Shown here one piece after another: positions 59,334-64,000 of a stretch of DNA of 64,000 nt. The stretch is from assembly GCA_964429235.1 (NCBI GenBank), contig CAYSAQ010000002.1, forward strand, positions 248,001 to 312,000, read 5' to 3'. Position numbers and translations under genes: made by a program. The notes under the pieces are model-generated. The model made no database searches. It saw nothing but the letters and a program-made list of their open reading frames with translations, and was not told the origin of the DNA. Position 1 is the stretch's first letter. Each line of letters begins with the position of its first letter. Origin of the DNA: CAYSAQ01 sp964429235. Lineage in GTDB: Bacteria; Margulisbacteria; Riflemargulisbacteria; GWF2-35-9; DYQY01.

Positions 59334-60380
59334 ATGCAAAGCATAGCCATTATCCCAAATGACCCTCTACAACTCACCCCAGAAATACAATCATTAGTTG
59401 AACTAGTGCGTTTAGAAATAGAGTCAGGGTTAGAACGTGCAAGGCTAGCAATGGAGGGTGAGAAACGCCAAACATATTGGAACGTTGGGCAACATATCAA
59501 GGAGCATCTACTCAAGAATGCTAGTAGGGCAGACTATGGTGCGCAGTTGTTTCCAATCCTTGTTCAAAACTTAAAAATTGACCAATCAACTTTGTACCGT
59601 AGCGTACAGTTTTATGAAGAATATCCAGAGATTGTCGCCTTGAGGCGACAATTGACATGGACTCATATTAGAACGCTTTTGCCTATTGGAGATCTGAAGC
59701 TTAGGAAAGAATATGAAGACAAAATCATTAAGGAAAAGCTAACAGTAGACGACCTTAAAGCGTTAATTAAAAAAAATAAAGGACTGATAGAAGCATCGTC
59801 AAAAACCCAGATATTATCTGTGTCACGTGGGGTGCCCTGGGTGTATAGATTAAGGAAAGATAATGACAAAATTGTTGTCGATCTTGGGTTTCACTTTTTT
59901 ATAGAAAGTCCGCTTCAAGATATAACCACTGATTCTGTGATGAAGGTAGAAAAGCAAAATAAGCAGTACAAATTTAACAACACTGATACTGGGGATGTTC
60001 CGTATTATACTTACAAAGCCTTTGTGCTAGAAGTAATAGACGGTGACACGCTCTGGGTAAAGATCGATCTAGGGTTTGATACAGGGACTATCCAGAAGAT
60101 TAGGTTGCGTGGAATAAATGCGATGGAAATAGAATCTGAGTCTGGGAAATCAGCTAAGGATTATATAGAAAAGAAGCTTAAGGATTGTAAGTTCATAGTT
60201 GTTAAGACCTATTGGCGAGATAAATTCACTCGCTATCTGGCGGATGTTTTCTATCCGTCTTCGTCTAAAGACTACGCCGCGACAGGCTCAAAAAATGTAA
60301 CAGATTATGAAACAGTAATCCAAACTGGAACGTTTCTTAATCAGGAGTTGTTGGATAAAGGGTTAGCGGTTAAGTATTAG
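59334..60380 (+). CDS. DUF1016/YhcG-N domain fused to a staphylococcal nuclease-like domain
   Basis: A 348-residue protein. Residues about 15-150 are the YhcG N-terminal (DUF1016) helical domain: KRQTYWNVGQHIKEHLL, ADYGAQLFPIL, LYRSVQFYEEYPEIV and LTWTHIRTLLPI. Residues about 225-345 are SNase-like: AFVLEVIDGDTLWVKIDLG, IRLRGINAMEIES with the Arg and Glu, and KFTRYLADVFY with a second Arg. Normally DUF1016 is joined to a PD-(D/E)xK nuclease, so this is a domain swap. It should cut nucleic acid; the N-terminus may recognise DNA or a partner. A defence or DNA-processing role is inferred. Confidence 0.8.
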   Translation: MQSIAIIPNDPLQLTPEIQSLVELVRLEIESGLERARLAMEGEKRQTYWNVGQHIKEHLLKNASRADYGAQLFPILVQNLKIDQSTLYRSVQFYEEYPEIVALRRQLTWTHIRTLLPIGDLKLRKEYEDKIIKEKLTVDDLKALIKKNKGLIEASSKTQILSVSRGVPWVYRLRKDNDKIVVDLGFHFFIESPLQDITTDSVMKVEKQNKQYKFNNTDTGDVPYYTYKAFVLEVIDGDTLWVKIDLGFDTGTIQKIRLRGINAMEIESESGKSAKDYIEKKLKDCKFIVVKTYWRDKFTRYLADVFYPSSSKDYAATGSKNVTDYETVIQTGTFLNQELLDKGLAVKY

Positions 60381-61295
60381 ATTTTTTAGTTCTTGTAAAA
60401 ATTCCTGTAGGTTTAAACATTTTTTGTGACCTTCATATATATGTTCAACCATATATGGCAAATATTTTTTTTCATTACTAACAATTGCATCTGCGTTACG
60501 CAAGTAAATAACTTGTGCTAAATCATTCTCACCACTTGGGTCTGGTTTTATATTGTGTTCATAAGCTGTAAGGTAAAGGTTTAAGCAGATTCCTTTCACA
60601 AACAGCAGGAAATAAAGGAAGTTATCACGGTTTTTAATTATGTCTTCTGCGGTATATTTACAGTCAGGTGAAAATCTTTTTAAATATGCTTCTGTCATTT
60701 CAAAATAAATTGAAGCAACAAATTCTTTTCTCGTAGCTTTGTATATCCCTTCTTTTTTAATATTTGATATTGTATTCATTCCAGTAGTTCTAATATTTTT
60801 TGAGATATCTTTTATCCATTTTTTTCTTTCAATATTCTGTTCATGTATTTTTTTTATATAATTGAGGTGATTATTGTTTAACTTTTTCAATGCTTTTATT
60901 CTCGATGATGTTTTTTTTGTTGGTGATTTCCAGTATTTATAGTTTTTGTTCATGCTTTTGAGTTCTTTTTTAATAATTTCTTCAATAACGTCAAAGTAGG
61001 TGTTTGTAGGGGAGAGGCTAAAAATAAACTCAAGTTGTTTTTTGATAGTTTCTAAATTTCCATTAAAACAGCAGGGGAGGGTTTCTTCTATTAGGACTGG
61101 ATTCCCAATAACTGTCAATTTGCCAGAGGCTATAGCATCGATAATTTGTTCTGAGTGGTTCAGAATTTCATTATTGTGAAATAGGTTCCTGTCGAGAATC
61201 ACTTCCATAAGACAACTGTACCATGTTTTGAGTTTTTTTCTGGTATCAGAGGTGGGTGTATAGATTGTGTATAAAATAGAAGAGGCTCCATTCAT
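60363..61295 (-). CDS. PIN-like domain protein
   Basis: A 310-residue protein. EVILDRNLFHNNEIL near residue 30 offers the first Asp of a PIN-like nuclease, and DLAQVIYLRNADAIVSNEKKYLPYMV near residue 265 matches the DxxxxxxL...A-D-x-IVSND-like end of the fold. Between them is a Lys-rich helical insertion of about 150 residues. An alternative ATG at 61208 starts just at the PIN strand and has TACAGT six bases upstream, matching the leaderless pattern, so the true start is uncertain. It overlaps the end of the convergent nuclease gene by 18 bases. Possible toxin or RNA-decay nuclease. Confidence 0.6.
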   Translation of the reverse strand: MNGASSILYTIYTPTSDTRKKLKTWYSCLMEVILDRNLFHNNEILNHSEQIIDAIASGKLTVIGNPVLIEETLPCCFNGNLETIKKQLEFIFSLSPTNTYFDVIEEIIKKELKSMNKNYKYWKSPTKKTSSRIKALKKLNNNHLNYIKKIHEQNIERKKWIKDISKNIRTTGMNTISNIKKEGIYKATRKEFVASIYFEMTEAYLKRFSPDCKYTAEDIIKNRDNFLYFLLFVKGICLNLYLTAYEHNIKPDPSGENDLAQVIYLRNADAIVSNEKKYLPYMVEHIYEGHKKCLNLQEFLQELKNLILNR

Positions 61296-61381
61296 TGTTG
61301 AAGAATCTTAGTATATAGTAGTATTTATGTAAGTTGTGAGAAAAATTAAAAGTATGATTTTGAAGGGTTGGGGTGAGTTTT

Positions 61382-62269
61382 ATGGAATTAGATGCTAAAC
61401 ACATAGAATTATTAGATAAGTATTTATTAGAAAATTTTATTGAAATATCATCAGTTTGCGATGAGTTGTATCATCATAGCCCATGCGTAGATATTATTTT
61501 GAAAACGAAGAAAATACGAGCGAGTAGTTTGCGAAGACTTTTGGATAATGGTAATGATAACAGAGAGTTTTTGTATGGCGTTTCTGTAATTGAGGTAGTA
61601 TTTCAGATGATGGTTAGGCAGGATTCTTTTGATAAGAATGAGAAAGGATTGTTGTCAAAATTGGCTACGGCATTCCATGATGATTTGCGTGTTCATGATA
61701 ACAATATATTTGTGCTGTCTACTACATATGAACAAAATAACGAGTATTTGAATGAAAGATACGGTAGAGAAAAAGTGAGGTTTAAACAAGAGGAGTTTAT
61801 TACTTCTCTCAAAAATCCTAATAATTATTATAGAGCTTATGGAGACAACAAGTTTTCTAGCATTGTTAGGAAAATATTGAGTAAATTCGGAAGAAAGTGT
61901 TGTGACCCAGTTCGAAGTAAACATGGATATGGGAAAGTCGTGATTGCCAGCGATCAAGTCATATACGATGAAGATGTGTTTCGCAGTGCAATTGAAAATG
62001 ATATCAAATTATTTTTAAAAATCTTCGGTAATTGTAAGTTTGAAAAGCATCAGATAAATAATGATTACATGGGAAAAGTGACAGATTATCTTTTTATTAA
62101 GTTAATTTTTTATTGTGCTTTTTTTAAAAGACCTTGTTTTGGAGAGCATCAATATGAAAATGAATTGGAATATCGCTATTTAATTTTTTTAAAGGACAAT
62201 GCAGTAAAAGGGTTATATAAGAACTTGTATCTTGAGATAGATATTGATGAAGAAGTATTGAGCATATAA
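61382..62269 (+). CDS. Uncharacterised 295-residue protein
   Basis: Start at the ATG at 61382, preceded by GGGGTGAG; a GTG nine bases upstream lies inside that Shine-Dalgarno. I do not recognise the family. The protein is mostly helical and polar with many Tyr, Lys and Asp, and has no signal peptide or membrane span. A segment RKCCDPVRSKHGYGKVVIASDQVIYDEDVFRSAIENDI is the most structured-looking part. It lies between a PIN-like gene and an ABC-3C module and is probably accessory. Confidence 0.5.
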   Translation: MELDAKHIELLDKYLLENFIEISSVCDELYHHSPCVDIILKTKKIRASSLRRLLDNGNDNREFLYGVSVIEVVFQMMVRQDSFDKNEKGLLSKLATAFHDDLRVHDNNIFVLSTTYEQNNEYLNERYGREKVRFKQEEFITSLKNPNNYYRAYGDNKFSSIVRKILSKFGRKCCDPVRSKHGYGKVVIASDQVIYDEDVFRSAIENDIKLFLKIFGNCKFEKHQINNDYMGKVTDYLFIKLIFYCAFFKRPCFGEHQYENELEYRYLIFLKDNAVKGLYKNLYLEIDIDEEVLSI

Positions 62270-62540
62270 TTTAGTATAGTCCATGCGTGAACTTTTAAGA
62301 CTAACACTAGGACCTCATGTGTTTTCAAGAAGTCCGTTTCTTCATTAAATCTGTTAATTGTCTTATATTAATTTTATCAACAGTTTATTAGGAAATAATG
62401 CCCATGAAGACATAAAAGATGAACTATTAGGACTGATAAAATAAAAGAATAGATTAGTTCCTATATAGTTCTTTAGCTGTTTTTGAGGAAAAATAGACTG
62501 TTCAACAATTAGTCAGTATAATCTGACAAGAGGGGGGCAA
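62270..62540 (+). other. Intergenic region upstream of the ABC-3C module
   Basis: No gene is seen. A promoter-like pair TAGACT (62494-62499) and TATAAT (62517-62522), 17 bases apart, and the Shine-Dalgarno GAGGGGGG lead into the ATG at 62541. Confidence 0.5.
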
Positions 62541-63507
62541 ATGAATAGAACACAGTACTTTAATTATATTGAAGAAAAAGTTAATACCCTTGCATACAGG
62601 ATTTCTCTTAAGGGGAAGTTGAATATTTTAGACTTACATAATCATTCTGAGAATTTTTACCTTGAATTTATTAATAAACTATATGGTTACCAGTTAGTTA
62701 ATATGAATACAGTTAAACAAAATGTTGAGGCCATTGATTTGATAGATAAGAATAATCATTCAAGTTTCAGCGACAAATGCAAAAGGAAAGATAGAGAAAG
62801 CATTACAAAAAAACTCTCTATCACAGTATATTGGATATAATTTTAAGTTCATTTCAATAGCTAAAGATGCAAAATCATTAAGAGGTAACGAGTATAATAA
62901 TCCTTATTCTCTATTGTTCAGCGATTCGGATATAATTGACAACAAGTCGATTTTGGATAAAATCTTAACACTTGATATCGATAAACAAAAAGCTTTATAT
63001 GAATTTATAAAGAAAGAGCTGGGAGGCGAAGTTGATGTTGTTAAACTAGATTCTAATTTGGCACATATAATCAATGTTTTATCGAAGGAAGACTTAGTTA
63101 TCCCTTCGGGTAAAAAAAATAAAAAAAGTTTTGAGATAGATCGTAAAATAGCACATAATGAGCTTAAGGCAACCCAAACGATAATAGAAGATTTCTCCAA
63201 ATACCATAATCGGGTGGATAAAATATATTCTGATTATGATGAATATGGCAATAATAAGAGTTTGTCTATATTACAGTCAATTCATTCAAGTTATGTCGAG
63301 GCCTGTATCCCTGCTAATCAGTTGGAGGCAGATGAGGTGTTTTTACTTACAATAGAGAAGGTAAAGAAAAAAGTACTTGAAAGTGCAAATTATGGCAACA
63401 TGCCAGTTGACGAGTTAGATTTGTGTGTAAATATTCTTGTTGTTGATGCCTTTATTAGGTGTAATATTTTTAAAGACCCCGAGGACTACCAATATGCTGA
63501 TTCCTGA
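62541..63507 (+). pseudogene. SMEK-domain ABC-3C effector gene with a +1 frameshift
   Basis: The ATG at 62541 follows GAGGGGGG. Residues 1-72 read as the start of a SMEK domain: LNILDLHNHSENFYLEF, then NMNTVKQNVEAIDLIDKNN. At 62757 one extra base shifts the frame; in the next frame the expected continuation IQVSATNAKGKIEKALQKNS, then YIGYNFKFISIAKDAK and FSDSDIIDNKSIL, runs intact to 63507. The unshifted frame stops at 62840. The C-terminal part (YHNRVDKIYSDYD, later VDELDLCVNILVVDAFIRCNIF) matches the ABC-3C C-terminal domain. Intact, it would be about 320 residues, a nuclease-like effector. A single lesion suggests a recent mutation or a base-calling error. Confidence 0.75.
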
Positions 63508-63730
63508 TAATATTCACCCTGAAAATACTATATATTATAATGGTGCGTTTGTGTTGCAGTCTCTTCAACAAAACAGCCCACAAGATATGTTCAATCTTTA
63601 TCAGGATGTTAAAATAAAGAGAGATATCTCTTTCCCTGTACTAGTTCTTTGTTTAGACTGGTTGTACTTAATAGATGTAGCAAAAATTAACGAAGATGGA
63701 GAGGTAGCTTTATGTACATCAAATCATTAA
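63494..63730 (+). CDS. ABC-3C system middle component (MC6-like)
   Basis: A 78-residue protein starting at the ATG at 63494, overlapping the preceding gene by 14 bases. IPDNIHPENTIYYNGAFVL at the N-terminus and PVLVLCLDWLYLIDVAKI near the end match my memory of middle component 6 of ABC-three-component systems. It is a small adaptor thought to link the effector and the ATPase. It overlaps the ATPase gene by 19 bases, so all three are translationally linked. Confidence 0.7.
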   Translation: MLIPDNIHPENTIYYNGAFVLQSLQQNSPQDMFNLYQDVKIKRDISFPVLVLCLDWLYLIDVAKINEDGEVALCTSNH

Positions 63731-64000
63731 CGATAGCAGAAGATAATAAAGTTATTCGAGAAATAGCATTTCATAATGGCATTAATTTAATAGTTGATGA
63801 AACAGATGATGTGGAAACAACTAATAGTCCTGTAACGGGAAACAATGTTGGGAAAACAACCGTTTTAAGATTGATAGACTTTTGTTTAGGAGCCTCTCCA
63901 AAAGGAATATATGTTGATCCTGATGATGTTAAAAATGAATATGCTTTGGTGAAAAATTATTTAATAGGCAGGCGAGTAGTAATTTCTTTAGTTTTAAAGG
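63712..64000 (+). CDS. ABC-3C ATPase (DUF2326-type), N-terminal fragment cut by window edge
   Basis: Starts at the ATG at 63712 and is open to the right edge (96 codons seen). YIKSLTIAEDNKVIREIAFHNGINLIV opens as an SMC/RecN-like ATPase head, and GNNVGKTTVLRLIDFCLGA is a Walker A with the following helix, worded as in DUF2326 proteins. Family knowledge: in ABC-3C systems this ATPase senses invasion and triggers the associated effector. The signature motif and Walker B would be outside the window. Confidence 0.8.
   Translation, partial: MYIKSLTIAEDNKVIREIAFHNGINLIVDETDDVETTNSPVTGNNVGKTTVLRLIDFCLGASPKGIYVDPDDVKNEYALVKNYLIGRRVVISLVLK

Noticed and set aside
62751..62762. Programmed +1 frameshift in the SMEK gene
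   Set aside because: The site AAT-C-ATT has no slippery codon, no stop codon at the shift point and no obvious stimulatory hairpin; a mutation or base error is more likely.

Overview
The window reads as chromosomal DNA of an AT-rich, uncultured bacterium with a Gram-negative-type envelope. The evidence is an LptG/F-LptB pair, an RND pump with a TolC-like partner, a LAGC lipoprotein, beta-barrel-like proteins and a Kdo/WaaP-like kinase. It also has respiratory genes (type II NADH dehydrogenase, UbiA prenyltransferase, polyprenyl synthase). A candidate phylum such as Margulisbacteria would fit, but without a database search I cannot assign the lineage.

Layout. 1-16.5 kb is mostly lineage-specific: a truncated Rid-family protein, envelope proteins, an aminotransferase, an AI-2E family permease, a NYN-domain protein, a pentein-fold deiminase-like protein, a radical SAM/kinase pair, two related cell-wall hydrolases, a flavin reductase-like protein and ferritin. 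16.5-28 kb has a shortened Mfd, quinone-related genes, DoxX, and an RND/TolC pair. 27.7-41.9 kb is a long co-directional core block: TrmH-type methyltransferase, a small membrane protein, YceD, L32, plsX, fabH, acyl-CoA dehydrogenase, etfBA, fabD, fabG, acpP, fabK-like, fabF, rnhB, yraN, pta, ackA. 42-50.5 kb holds lptG/F-lptB, folP-folK, tsaE-tsaB-rimI and bioF-bioG-bioC. 50.5-58.6 kb has a decayed outer-membrane protein gene, a two-part protein of unknown function, a TetR regulator next to an alpha-amylase-family enzyme, a band-7 protein and an FkbH-like protein. 58.7-64 kb is an accessory, defence-like stretch: DEDDh exonuclease, DUF1016-SNase fusion, PIN-like protein, an unknown gene, and an ABC-three-component (ABC-3C) module whose first gene is frameshifted and whose ATPase runs off the right edge.

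The core block links acetyl-CoA supply (pta-ackA), type II fatty-acid synthesis and, through bioC/bioG, the malonyl-ACP route to biotin. The acyl-CoA dehydrogenase with its electron-transfer flavoprotein sits inside the fatty-acid genes, which is unusual.

Two regulatory patterns stand out. First, many genes have a -10-like hexamer only about 4-9 bases before the ATG and no Shine-Dalgarno, which suggests frequent leaderless transcription. Second, five lineage-specific genes share a TTCGATATAWT element, in four cases with GGGAA or a one-base variant starting exactly 19 bases upstream. This resembles an ECF-sigma promoter and marks a candidate regulon. Several small palindromic repeats are scattered between genes. 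I saw no tRNA, rRNA, CRISPR or insertion sequence.
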